From Bacteroidota bacterium (GTDB lineage: Bacteria; Bacteroidota; Bacteroidia; Chitinophagales; Chitinophagaceae): a stretch of 9,528 bases of DNA. This document shows positions 1 through 7,135 of this stretch, piece by piece; position 1 is the first letter of the stretch; the number at the start of each line of letters is the position of its first letter. The notes under the pieces were generated by a model. It searched no databases and was not told where the DNA came from. It worked only from the letters and a program-made list of their open reading frames with translations. Location of the stretch: positions 1-9,528 of the forward strand of contig JAEZAY010000250.1 of assembly GCA_023427575.1 (NCBI GenBank). Direction: 5' to 3'. The translations under genes and the position numbers were made by a program.

Positions 1-1
1 C

Positions 2-76
2 TTCCGAGGCCCGGGGGAATACATTTACCCGGACACCACTGGTTCTTATACCCCTTTTGTTGTATTGGAACTCTGA
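2..76 (+). CDS. C-terminal end of an upstream protein, partial
   Basis: The second frame is open from the window edge to a TGA at 74-76 and encodes about 24 residues ending in YTPFVVLEL. The composition (GEYIYPDTTGSY then a beta-strand-like tail) looks like a real protein end. The other two frames are also open over this short distance, so the frame choice is a judgement. The family cannot be recognised from so few residues. A 116-bp gap without a convincing terminator or promoter separates it from the next start at 193. Confidence 0.4.
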   Translation, partial: FRGPGEYIYPDTTGSYTPFVVLEL

Positions 77-192
77 GTGAAAAAAATTATTTTGGAACTT
101 AATCATTCCCCGGAAAACTGCCAATCCACCGCTATCAGATACCGGTCAGCCGAAAACGGTTATTCAGAGTAGGCAATAAAAAACAAACAACA

Positions 193-624
193 ATGCCTGT
201 TAATTTTTTTGATCCTCAAAGCACTACTGTACGAATTGGACAGTTTACAGAATCCGATAAGCCTGTTTTAGAAACGATTGAACGAATTTCAAGGGGAATC
301 GATACTTCAAAAGACTTAACGGGAATTGAGATCCGGATGTTGCCGCCTTTTATTGTGGATAATCATACAAAACCCGTATGGCCTTTTCCGGGCTTCTCCC
401 GTTTGTACTGCCTTACCATTGTGATCAGCGATGCGGCCAATCAACTGGTGGGAGCCATCGACCTGAAAGGATTTCCAAGAATCGGCGACCAGGAATATCT
501 TCCCATCAATAAAACAATATACTATTGGCAGGGATCCGAGGCCGGTACCGAAAAAGCGCCCACCCAGATTCATGTGATGACTTCCGTGATAAAAAGTAAA
601 CAGGATCTTCGCGATGCCGGATAA
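193..624 (+). CDS. Hypothetical protein, N-terminal part of an interrupted frame
   Basis: This encodes 143 residues from an ATG at 193 to a TAA at 622-624. I do not recognise the family. There is no signal peptide or membrane segment, so it is probably cytoplasmic or an effector-like soluble protein. Residues ~70-115 (RLYCLTIVISD, then LVGAIDLKG and NKTIYYW) read like successive beta strands of a small beta-rich domain. No catalytic motif is apparent. No Shine-Dalgarno sequence precedes the start; the upstream run is A-rich, as is common in Bacteroidota. The same frame continues directly after the stop with clearly protein-like sequence to 1005, so this is probably the first half of a ~270-residue protein cut by a nonsense codon at position 144. 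A sequencing error or a genuine two-gene arrangement are alternatives. Confidence 0.65.
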   Translation: MPVNFFDPQSTTVRIGQFTESDKPVLETIERISRGIDTSKDLTGIEIRMLPPFIVDNHTKPVWPFPGFSRLYCLTIVISDAANQLVGAIDLKGFPRIGDQEYLPINKTIYYWQGSEAGTEKAPTQIHVMTSVIKSKQDLRDAG

Positions 625-1005
625 ATATTAACGGAAGTAAAATCGGATACCGTCTACAAATCCCTGGTCGAAAAACTGGCTAAAACGGCCACCGATGCCA
701 GCGGCGTAGGGGTAGCGCTCGATATTGTTGGTGAAATTGCGGGCGTGGTGGGCAAGTACATGGGCAATGTTCAGGATAAACCCATCGGAACCACCATCAA
801 CAGTTACACCAGTTTGTACGGCGATTTCGATCAAACGGGGATCAATAAACGAAAAATCACAACTCCCCATGTCAACTTTGAATTCGATCTGGTAGTACGC
901 GATAAAAACAGGATTAAGGAAAGAGCCACCCGGAGCCGTTCCGCCGAAGAAGGGGATATTGACCTGGAAGAAAAGGTGGAAGTTGAAATGATGGATTTAA
1001 ATTGA
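625..1005 (+). pseudogene. Hypothetical protein, C-terminal part downstream of an in-frame TAA
   Basis: The frame of the preceding gene stays open from 625 to a TGA at 1003-1005, adding 126 residues. It starts ILTEVKSDTVYKSLVEKLAK and runs into a glycine-rich hydrophobic helix (continuous residues ~169-187, ASGVGVALDIVGEIAGVVG). A more polar segment (NSYTSLYGDFD, VNFEFDLVVRDKNR) follows, then an acidic tail (EEGDIDLEEKVEVEMMDLN). No ATG lies near the stop. The first in-frame starts are a GTG at 745 and an ATG at 760, both inside the hydrophobic helix, so independent translation would lose part of the domain. It is best read as the remainder of one 193-1005 gene with a premature stop. Family and function are unknown. 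It ends 21 bp before the DUF1080 gene on the same strand. Confidence 0.55.
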
Positions 1006-1026
1006 ATCTAAATCAATCAGCCTGAT

Positions 1027-1710
1027 ATGAAATTAGGTTCTCCGGCAACCGATAAAAATTTCTTTAAGGGTAAATCATGGGCCATCCTGCAATTGGGATG
1101 GCCCATTTTATTGTTGTTTATTTATCCAACGCTCTGGGCCCAGCCAAAGCCTGATCCGGAGGGCTGGTACCAGCTCTTTAATGGCAGAGATCTGGAGGGC
1201 TGGAAAGTGGGAAACAATGCAGAAACTTTTTCGGTCGATAGCGGGGCTATTGTAGTACATGGCAAGGCGGCGCATTTATTTTACATGGGCGAAGTTGCCG
1301 ATCACAATTTCACCGATTTCCATTTTATCGCAGAGGTAAAAACAATGCCCGGTTCAAATTCCGGCATTTATTTTCATACCCGATACCAGGAAGGCGGATG
1401 GCCATCTGTGGGATTTGAAATCCAGGTTAATAATTCGCAGTCAGACTGGCGTCGAACCGGCAGCCTCTACGCTATTTCCGACGTAAAAGAAAAACATGTG
1501 AATGACAATGAATGGTACACCCAGGAAATTATAGTAAAGGGAAAATCGGTGCTTGTCAAACTAAATGGCAAAACCGTCAATAATTACACAGAGCCCCCCA
1601 ATACGGTCCGGAAAGACGGCCGGAAATTCGCAAGCGGAACTTTTGCACTTCAGGGCCATGATCCGAACAGCCGGGTAATGTATAGAAACATTCGGGTTAA
1701 GATGCTTTAG
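1027..1710 (+). CDS. Secreted DUF1080 / 3-keto-disaccharide hydrolase-family protein
   Basis: This encodes 227 residues. Residues 1-38 look like a signal peptide with a long basic n-region (four Lys), a hydrophobic core (ILLLFIYPTLWA) and likely cleavage between A38 and Q39. The mature part is one DUF1080 domain (PF06439), a concanavalin-like jelly roll: the N-terminal GWYQLFNGRDLEGWK (46-60), the central GSNSGIYFHTRY (109-120) and GFEIQVNN (129-136), and the closing GTFALQGHDPNSRVMYRNIRVK (204-225, in two overlapping strands). Characterised members hydrolyse or lyse 3-keto-glucosides and 3-keto-disaccharides, intermediates of oxidative glycoside breakdown. That role here is inferred from family only. 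The length is usual for a single-domain member. It lies 21 bp after the interrupted hypothetical gene and may be co-transcribed with it. An intrinsic-terminator-like hairpin lies within its signal-peptide codons. No downstream in-frame start preserves the domain, so the 1027 ATG is the sensible start. Confidence 0.85.
   Translation: MKLGSPATDKNFFKGKSWAILQLGWPILLLFIYPTLWAQPKPDPEGWYQLFNGRDLEGWKVGNNAETFSVDSGAIVVHGKAAHLFYMGEVADHNFTDFHFIAEVKTMPGSNSGIYFHTRYQEGGWPSVGFEIQVNNSQSDWRRTGSLYAISDVKEKHVNDNEWYTQEIIVKGKSVLVKLNGKTVNNYTEPPNTVRKDGRKFASGTFALQGHDPNSRVMYRNIRVKML
1077..1106 (+). terminator. Terminator-like hairpin inside the DUF1080 coding start
   Basis: A perfect 11-bp inverted repeat, ATGGGCCATCC (1077-1087) and GGATGGCCCAT (1096-1106), encloses an 8-base loop. 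It is followed by a T-rich run (TTTTATTGTTGTTTATTT, from 1106). TAAA at 1071-1074 could extend pairing with TTTA at 1107-1110 across a two-base bulge. The form is that of a Rho-independent terminator, placed ~70 nt after the stop of the preceding gene but inside the signal-peptide codons of the DUF1080 gene. It may terminate or attenuate transcription, or be a chance product of the codons. Confidence 0.45.
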
Positions 1711-1919
1711 AACAGGTACCGAAATGATTTACTCCGGCATTCATTCATTCTCATAATATTTCCGTCTCGATTATGATCCGCTACGATCCTTTGATTATTA
1801 AATAAGTTCTCCTATTTTGAGTATAATCCCAACCTGCGGAATCCTTCTCTCCTTCCCTTTACCCGTCACCTCTGGAATTAGTAAATCCCGCCCCTTCATC
1901 CCGAACCTAATGCATAAGG
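1711..1919. other. Intergenic gap with a candidate promoter
   Basis: There are 209 bp between the DUF1080 stop and the start of the giant repeat protein. I see no convincing coding frame, tRNA or strong hairpin. A TTTG / TATTTTG pair with 19-bp spacing (1790-1819) is the only regulatory candidate. The stretch from about 1828 to 1905 is pyrimidine-rich (CCTTCTCTCCTTCCCTTTACCC and similar), suggesting an unstructured leader. The gap implies that the giant protein is transcribed separately from the DUF1080 gene. Confidence 0.5.
1790..1819 (+). promoter_or_regulatory. Candidate Bacteroidota-type promoter for the giant repeat protein
   Basis: TTTG at 1790-1793 is followed after 19 bp by TATTTTG at 1813-1819, close to the Bacteroidota consensus TTTG-N19-21-TAnnTTTG. 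The -7 box is one base short of the consensus spacing between TA and TTTG, so this is a moderate match. It would start transcription near 1826, giving a leader of about 95 nt before the ATG at 1920. Confidence 0.35.
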
Positions 1920-4900
1920 ATGAAATACTTTTTCATCATTCAGCTCCTGACTGTTTATGGCTCCAGTGTATTGGCTGGAATAGAAGAGATTGAAACTCCC
2001 TCTTTAAATTGTCCTGCCACCATAACCGTAAAAGCGGATCCTGAAAATTGTTTTGCCATAGTAAAAGAGATAGACCCCGGTTTTGAAGCGGATGATTTAA
2101 ATGATATCGGTTATGTATTAACTGGCGCTACCAGCGCCACCGGTTCAGGTTCGGCCAGTGGCCAAAAATTTACGACCGGCACCACGACGGTGCAGTATTT
2201 TCTGAAAGAAGACCCCGCTGTTCAATGCAGTTTTACCGTTGTGGTAGAAGATAAAACCGCACCCCGGCCGCTGGTTCCGGAGCTCCCCGACCTCACGGCG
2301 GTTTGTTCAATCACCATTTCCAATCTGCCCCGGGCAATTGACCAGTGCAGCGGCAGCCTAATGGCCAGAACCGATGACCCGCTGAGCTATGATATTCCGG
2401 GTATGTATACCGTTGAATGGAAATATGAAGATGATTTTGGAAATATCAGTACGCAGACACAAAAAGTACAGGTAACCAGGGGCAACGGAAAAATTCAACC
2501 CATTGAAAAAATGCTTCCTGATCTAATCAATCCATGCGGTATAAATATCACCGATCATCCAAGGGCGGTTTCCAGTTGCGGCAATATAATCCGGGCAAAA
2601 ACCAGCAGTCCGCTTAAGTACAGTCAACCGGGCATTTTTATTATCACCTGGGTTTATTATGACGGCGAAAACGATAGCCTGAAACAATTTCAGCGGGTAG
2701 CCATTAATGATCAGGACAAACCAGTGCCCGATCTGGCCTTATTACCTGATCTGATTGGCGAATGTTCGGTTACAGTACAGCTAAAACCAACGGCCAGCGA
2801 TAATTGCCCGGGGAAAATTACGGCCACTACCAGTTCGCCTTTACAATATGACGCTCCCGGAACCTATATCATAAACTGGAAATATACCGATCCCTTTGGC
2901 AATTTCACCCACCAGGAACAGAAGGTTATTGTTACCGGGGGTAATAACCTAATCATTCCCGATAAAACCAGTCTGCCCGAGCTTACATCGAACTGCTCTG
3001 TAACGATTACCGAAAAACCGGGTGCAAAGTTTGGTTGCGGGCGTAAGCTTGTCGGCAGCACCAGTGATCCGCTCTCCTACAATGTTCCGGGAACCTATAC
3101 CCTAACCTGGGTGTATGATAATGATTTGGGCGACACCGTTCATCAAAAGCAGAAAATCATCATCCGCGACGAAGAGCCGCCGAAGCCAGAGCTTAAAACC
3201 TTGCCGGATATCATTGGCGAATGTTCGGTAACAATGGAAGAACATCCATCGGCTATGGATGAATGTAACGGCAGGATAAAAGCCACTACCTCCGATCCGC
3301 TGGTATATACCAAGCCGGGTGAATACTCCATAACCTGGATTTATACGGATGAGTCAGGCAACAAAACTGAACAGGCACAAAAAATAATTGTATTGGAGGG
3401 TAAGGGAAAACCGGTTCCTCAAACAAAAGAGCTGCCGGAACTGAGGGGCGAATGCAGCATTACCATCACCCAAATTCCCGACGCAAAATCGGTTTGCGGC
3501 AATCTGATCAAAGGAGAAACAAAGGACCCGCTTTCCTATACTGGTCCCGGAAATTATACCATCACCTGGACCTATACCGATGGGAACCAGGTTCAGACCC
3601 AAGAGCAAAAAATTGTAGTGAGCGATAAAACCGCCCCGGTTCCGGCAAAGGATAAATTGCCCGATATCATTACCTCCTGCTCCGTAACCATAACAGAGGT
3701 TCCAATGGCAATGGATGATTGCAACGGCCCGATCGAAGCGGTGAGCGCCGATTCGTTGGTATATCATTCGGCCGGCATTCGAACGATCCGTTGGATCTAT
3801 TCGGACAAGGCCGGAAACAAAACCATCCAGGACCAGAAAGTAGTGGTAACAGCCGGTGACAAACCCATTAGTCCGCTTGTTCCAAACCTTCCCGATTTAC
3901 ACGGCAGTTGTTCTGTTTCCATAACAACAAAACCGAAAGCGGCCACCGGTTGCGGCCAGCTTATAACGGCATCGACAAATGATCCCCTGGAATATTTTTC
4001 AAAAGGAAATTATGAACTGAAATGGAAATACGAAGATGGAAATGGAAATGAGCTGGTACAAATTCAGCGCATCATTATCCTCGACCTGGAACCTCCTGTT
4101 CCGGAACTTGAAAAATTGCCGGAGATTACGGGCGAATGCAGGGTTGAAATCAAGGCGATACCAGTGGCGATGGATGAATGCGAAGGCCCCATCAAAGCTC
4201 AAACAAAAGACCCACTGAATTTTGATAAACCGGGTGAATACTCCATAACCTGGGTTTATACGGATAAAGCGGGAAACAGCAGCACCCAGCAACAAAAACT
4301 ATCTGTTCTTCCCCCAAAAGAAACACCGGTTCCGATCGTAAGGGAGTTACCCGGATTAGAATCGCCCTGCAGTATAACGATCACCGATATCCCAAAAGCC
4401 CGCTCGGCCTGCGGGGAAACACTGGAAGGCAAAACGGGCAGCCCTTTAAAATATGATAAGCCCGGAAACTATGATATCGTTTGGACTTATACCGATAAAG
4501 CCGGAAACAGATCTACTCAAAATCAAAAAATCTCAATCAGTGGCAATCGGGCCCCGGTTCCTGAAGTTAAAAACCTGCCGGAAATCACCGCTTCCTGTGC
4601 AATAACGGTAACGGATATCCCCACCGCTATCGATGCGTGCGGAAACCTGATAAAAGCCAGTAGTTCAGAACCACTTCTCTATTCCAAACCGGGTACCTAT
4701 AACATCCAATGGACCTATACCGATCGCTTTGGTAACAATACGGTTCAGGAACAAAAGCTGGTAGTTAAAAGCGGCGATCAGCCGATTCTTCCCGCTATTG
4801 CCATTCTTCCCGACCTGAAAGGAAACTGTTCTTTGATCGTTACCGATAAACCGACCGCGAAAAGTGGTTGCGGTGAAAAGCTGATAGCATCAAGCGCGGA

Positions 4901-5924
4901 TCCGATGCAATACAGCCTGCCCGGCGAATACCAGATAAAATGGATTTTTAAAGATGGCGATGGAAATAAGCTGGAACAGGTTCAGAAAGTGATTGTGCAT
5001 GATGAAGATGCTCCGGTACCGGTACTGGCAGTATTGCCGGAACTTTCCGACGATTGCTTTGTTGCTGTAGAAGCCAGTCCCACAGCTATGGACGAATGCA
5101 GTGGAAAAATTACCGGCACCACATCCGATCCGCTTGTTTATACCAAAGCCGGCAGCTATATCATTCACTGGAGTTTTGTTGATAAGAATGGAAATAAGCG
5201 GATCCAGGAGCAGCGGGTTTTGGTTCGAACCCCAACGATAGAAACCAGCCTGCCCGATTTACCCGCGCTTACCGGCTCCTGCATGGTGCGGATAAATGCG
5301 GGCCCTGAATACAATCTTCCATGCGGCGGAACCATAACGGCTACCACCAGTGATCCCCTCGAATATGGTTTGGGAAATCATACGATCACCTGGACTTATA
5401 AACTGAACGACGGCCAGCAACTGGTACAAAAACAACCGGTGATTGTAAGAGATACAAAGGCGCCAGTACCAACGCTGTTTCAACTACCCGATATCGTTAG
5501 CACCTGTGCAATAAATAACCTGGAATCTCCTACCGCAATGGATGATTGCGGCGGAATTATTAATGGGATTAGCATGAATCCCCTGATTTATGATCCGGGA
5601 ACCTATACCATCCACTGGATGTATAAAGACCAGGCCGGCAATAGCACCATTCAAAAACAAAAACTGGTTATAACCAGCCTGCCGCTGACAGTTACTGTAG
5701 CTTCAAATCCGGCCGGACGCGAATTTCAGGTTCAGGTTAAGACCTGCGACCGGCTTACAAAAATCGGAATGCGGGTTTTTGACCTGAACGGACGATTGTT
5801 GGAAACCCGCCAGGTATTGCCTTTTGAAAATCTGCGCTTTGGCGCCGGTTATGCCTCGGGCATTTATTTGATCCAGGTTGTTCAAAAGAATGAAGTTGTG
5901 ACCCAAAAGCTCTTTAAAAATTAA
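1920..5924 (+). CDS. Giant secreted T9SS protein with 15 alternating HYR/Ig-like repeats
   Basis: This encodes 1334 residues. A signal peptide (about 1-19, MKYFFIIQLLTVYGSSVLA) precedes one HYR-like domain (about 21-119; NCPATITVKA, GTTTVQYF, CSFTVVVEDKTAP). Fifteen Ig/HYR-like modules follow (120-1257), each about 71-77 residues. The general pattern is LPDL..C.VTIT..P.A...C...I.A.TSDPL.Y..PG.Y.ITW.YTD..GN...Q.QK..V. Two cysteines (module positions 10 and 24, one residue earlier in module 14) and a tryptophan near 48 are kept in all fifteen, so each module probably carries one disulfide and a beta-sandwich core. Residues 1258-1334 are a type A T9SS sorting domain (VASNPAGREFQVQV, VFDLNGRLL, SGIYLIQVV, TQKLFKN), predicting export by the type IX system and surface attachment or release. 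No enzyme domain is present, so an adhesin, stalk or matrix role is inferred. It converges on the flavoprotein gene with only 29 bp between their stops. Confidence 0.9.
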   Translation: MKYFFIIQLLTVYGSSVLAGIEEIETPSLNCPATITVKADPENCFAIVKEIDPGFEADDLNDIGYVLTGATSATGSGSASGQKFTTGTTTVQYFLKEDPAVQCSFTVVVEDKTAPRPLVPELPDLTAVCSITISNLPRAIDQCSGSLMARTDDPLSYDIPGMYTVEWKYEDDFGNISTQTQKVQVTRGNGKIQPIEKMLPDLINPCGINITDHPRAVSSCGNIIRAKTSSPLKYSQPGIFIITWVYYDGENDSLKQFQRVAINDQDKPVPDLALLPDLIGECSVTVQLKPTASDNCPGKITATTSSPLQYDAPGTYIINWKYTDPFGNFTHQEQKVIVTGGNNLIIPDKTSLPELTSNCSVTITEKPGAKFGCGRKLVGSTSDPLSYNVPGTYTLTWVYDNDLGDTVHQKQKIIIRDEEPPKPELKTLPDIIGECSVTMEEHPSAMDECNGRIKATTSDPLVYTKPGEYSITWIYTDESGNKTEQAQKIIVLEGKGKPVPQTKELPELRGECSITITQIPDAKSVCGNLIKGETKDPLSYTGPGNYTITWTYTDGNQVQTQEQKIVVSDKTAPVPAKDKLPDIITSCSVTITEVPMAMDDCNGPIEAVSADSLVYHSAGIRTIRWIYSDKAGNKTIQDQKVVVTAGDKPISPLVPNLPDLHGSCSVSITTKPKAATGCGQLITASTNDPLEYFSKGNYELKWKYEDGNGNELVQIQRIIILDLEPPVPELEKLPEITGECRVEIKAIPVAMDECEGPIKAQTKDPLNFDKPGEYSITWVYTDKAGNSSTQQQKLSVLPPKETPVPIVRELPGLESPCSITITDIPKARSACGETLEGKTGSPLKYDKPGNYDIVWTYTDKAGNRSTQNQKISISGNRAPVPEVKNLPEITASCAITVTDIPTAIDACGNLIKASSSEPLLYSKPGTYNIQWTYTDRFGNNTVQEQKLVVKSGDQPILPAIAILPDLKGNCSLIVTDKPTAKSGCGEKLIASSADPMQYSLPGEYQIKWIFKDGDGNKLEQVQKVIVHDEDAPVPVLAVLPELSDDCFVAVEASPTAMDECSGKITGTTSDPLVYTKAGSYIIHWSFVDKNGNKRIQEQRVLVRTPTIETSLPDLPALTGSCMVRINAGPEYNLPCGGTITATTSDPLEYGLGNHTITWTYKLNDGQQLVQKQPVIVRDTKAPVPTLFQLPDIVSTCAINNLESPTAMDDCGGIINGISMNPLIYDPGTYTIHWMYKDQAGNSTIQKQKLVITSLPLTVTVASNPAGREFQVQVKTCDRLTKIGMRVFDLNGRLLETRQVLPFENLRFGAGYASGIYLIQVVQKNEVVTQKLFKN
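3315..3350 (+). repeat. 36-bp near-identical DNA repeat, copy 1 (module 5)
   Basis: This encodes PGEYSITWIYTD in module 5 and matches 4230-4265 in module 9 at 35 of 36 bases. The rest of the two modules is far more diverged at DNA level, so this segment looks recently copied or converted. Confidence 0.75.
4230..4265 (+). repeat. 36-bp near-identical DNA repeat, copy 2 (module 9)
   Basis: This encodes PGEYSITWVYTD in module 9. The single difference from 3315-3350 changes Ile to Val. The copies are 915 bp apart, two dyads minus one codon, because module 6 is one residue shorter than the other even modules in that stretch. Confidence 0.75.
5691..5921 (+). other. T9SS type A C-terminal sorting domain coding region
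   Basis: The last 77 residues depart from the repeat pattern. They carry the hallmarks of the Por-secretion C-terminal domain: an SNP-containing opening (VASNPAGREFQVQV), VFDLNGRLLETR in the middle, then ASGIYLIQVV and a KLFKN end. Known members are recognised by the type IX machinery in the outer membrane, and the domain is cut off when the cargo is attached. It makes the giant protein an exported surface or extracellular protein. Confidence 0.88.
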
Positions 5925-5953
5925 AGGTCTTTCAATCGGGTTAAATCAACCAA

Positions 5954-7027
5954 TCACTTTAAAATCCTACCGGTTTCTTCCACCAGTGAATCAAACAATA
6001 TTTTAGCATCTGTATGCTTAATCAGTGAAGCCGACTGGCCGGCCCAGAAAGAAAATATATTCTGTTCATCCAGCTCAATGATTTTTGACCGCAGCGGACG
6101 CATGAAGGCCGACTGAATCGGAAAAGGCGCGACCCTGTTTTCAAGATTTTTATATTGTTCCGATAGCGCCGATTCGCTGCCCCTGGCAAGTCGTCCCGTA
6201 AATAGCTTTGTAAGGGTTGTGTAATGCGCTGCCTTGCTGAACAGCGCCTTTTTATGTAATTTACTCGCGTTCGACTGATCGCAGGCCAGGAACGCAGTGC
6301 CAATCTGAACCCCGTCGGCACCCAGGATCAGGGCGGCGGCGATTCCCCTGGCATCCGAAATTCCCCCGGCTGCAACTACCGGAACTTTTACCAGATCGCG
6401 GACCTGTGGAATCAAAGAAAAACTGCCGGTGAGGGACTGCTCCGCGGGACGTAAAAAGCTAACCCGGTGTCCCCCTGCTTCCAGACCGGTTGCGACAATA
6501 ATATCAACACCTGCTTCCTCTAATAATTTGGCTTCATCGGGAGTGGTGGCCGTCCCCATGGTTTTAATCGAGCGCTTGCGGCATTCCTCCAGGATCTCAA
6601 GTCCGGGAATACCATACACAAAGCTGAAAACCGGGGGCCTCGCATCCAATAAGGCATTTACCTGATCACTAAAGCGGAAAGCTGGTAAAGAAGGTTTGGC
6701 TGGCAGCGGCAGATCAAATCGCTCAAACCAGGGCTGGAATAACAAGGCCATTTCATTAAACTCTTCATCGCTGTATTGAAAAGCCGCTTCATCCAGGGCG
6801 GACACCCAAAGATTTATGGCAAAAGGTTTAGAGGTTGCCAGACGAATCTCTTCTATAACCTGAATTATATCCTGTGGCGGTAAATGCTGCGCTCCGAAAG
6901 AACCCAAACCTCCGGAATTAGAAACCAGTGCGGTCAGTTCAACCGAGGAGTAACCACCGCCAAAGGGGCCCTGCACAATCGGATATTCAATTCCTAGGTT
7001 TGAAGTCAGCGTAGTTTTATGCCACAT
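5954..7027 (-). CDS. Nitronate monooxygenase-family flavoprotein (NPD / PF03060)
   Basis: This encodes 357 residues, the usual length for the family, in a TIM-barrel of the 2-nitropropane dioxygenase / nitronate monooxygenase type. Visible signatures are PIVQGPFGGG (16-25), a substrate and FMN loop; EAGGHR (183-188) with the expected catalytic His187; and the FMN-phosphate segments VVAAGGISDARG (217-228) and GADGVQIGTAFL (236-247). Family members use FMN and oxygen to oxidise alkyl nitronates, detoxifying propionate-3-nitronate and similar compounds. Some relatives are enoyl reductases or have unknown substrates, so the exact activity is inferred. No signal peptide is present, so it is cytoplasmic. 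The ATG at 7025-7027 is placed just before the conserved LGIEYPIVQGP and fits. It is divergent from the SusC gene across a 355-bp regulatory region and convergent with the giant repeat gene. A functional link to either neighbour is not evident. Confidence 0.88.
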   Translation of the reverse strand: MWHKTTLTSNLGIEYPIVQGPFGGGYSSVELTALVSNSGGLGSFGAQHLPPQDIIQVIEEIRLATSKPFAINLWVSALDEAAFQYSDEEFNEMALLFQPWFERFDLPLPAKPSLPAFRFSDQVNALLDARPPVFSFVYGIPGLEILEECRKRSIKTMGTATTPDEAKLLEEAGVDIIVATGLEAGGHRVSFLRPAEQSLTGSFSLIPQVRDLVKVPVVAAGGISDARGIAAALILGADGVQIGTAFLACDQSNASKLHKKALFSKAAHYTTLTKLFTGRLARGSESALSEQYKNLENRVAPFPIQSAFMRPLRSKIIELDEQNIFSFWAGQSASLIKHTDAKILFDSLVEETGRILK

Positions 7028-7070
7028 CTTTTTTATGGAAAGTTAGAATAAAAGCGGAACATCGGTGTCG

Positions 7071-7097
7071 ACCACATTGTGTGGTACCTACACAATG
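7071..7097. promoter_or_regulatory. Nested palindromes, candidate operator
   Basis: Two perfect inverted repeats overlap. One is ACCACA (7071-7076) with TGTGGT (7080-7085) around TTG. The other is CATTGTGT (7075-7082) with ACACAATG (7090-7097) around seven bases. The site ends 8 bp before the -33 box of the candidate SusC promoter and lies 44-70 bp upstream of the flavoprotein start. That position suits an activator of SusC or a shared regulator. The bound protein is unknown. Confidence 0.4.
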
Positions 7098-7104
7098 AAA
7101 AATA

Positions 7105-7135
7105 TTTGTTAAAATAAAATAAATTTATACTTTAG
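7105..7135 (+). promoter_or_regulatory. Candidate Bacteroidota-type promoter for the SusC gene
   Basis: TTTG at 7105-7108 is followed after exactly 19 bp of nearly pure A/T by TACTTTAG at 7128-7135. The second box differs from TAnnTTTG by one base. This is the best promoter match in the window. Transcription would start near 7142, giving an unusually long leader of about 240 nt before the ATG at 7383. Confidence 0.5.

Larger units (their letters stand above)
2277..5690 (+). repeat. Array of 15 modules built from alternating A-B dyads
   Basis: Module starts by residue are 120, 197, 273, 350, 426, 503, 578, 655, 731, 808, 884, 961, 1037, 1113 and 1187. Lengths are 77, 76, 77, 76, 77, 75, 77, 76, 77, 76, 77, 76, 76, 74 and 71. 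Odd modules have A-x-D-x-C (AIDQCSG, ASDNCPG, AMDECNG, AMDDCNG, AMDECEG, AIDACGN, AMDECSG, AMDDCGG). Even modules lack the Asp and have C-G (VSSCGN, KFGCGR, KSVCGN, ATGCGQ, RSACGE, KSGCGE, NLPCGG). Linkers alternate too: mostly D-x-x-x-P-x-P before A modules and Gly-rich or irregular before most B modules. The basic unit is therefore a 153-residue (459-bp) dyad repeated seven times plus a final A. The HYR domain occupies the place of a B module before module 1. Confidence 0.85.

Noticed and set aside
1822..1827. TATAAT hexamer upstream of the giant repeat gene
   Set aside because: No TTGACA-like box lies at 16-18 bp, and the primary sigma factor of Bacteroidota does not use this consensus. 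The overlapping TTTG/TATTTTG pair is the better candidate.
3354..3767. Antisense open frames over the giant gene, including this 137-residue one and others near 3999-4295 and 4890-5168
   Set aside because: They recur at equivalent places in successive repeat modules, are rich in Phe, Cys, Arg and His, and match no family. They are shadows of the repeat codons on the other strand.
2277..5690. Regular ~229-bp periodicity resembling a repeat array of non-coding type
   Set aside because: The periodicity is explained by a single open frame with conserved protein modules. Repeats are diverged at DNA level and there are no short identical repeats with unique spacers, so it is not a CRISPR array.
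5912..5926. Inverted repeat CTTTAA-AAA-TTAAAG at the end of the giant gene as a bidirectional terminator
   Set aside because: The stem is six base pairs with only one G-C pair and spans the stop codon. It is too weak to call a terminator, although the convergent genes should have one.
7038..7045. TAACTTTC on the minus strand as the -7 box of the flavoprotein gene
   Set aside because: No TTTG lies 19-21 bp upstream on that strand, and the box would place the transcription start almost at the start codon.
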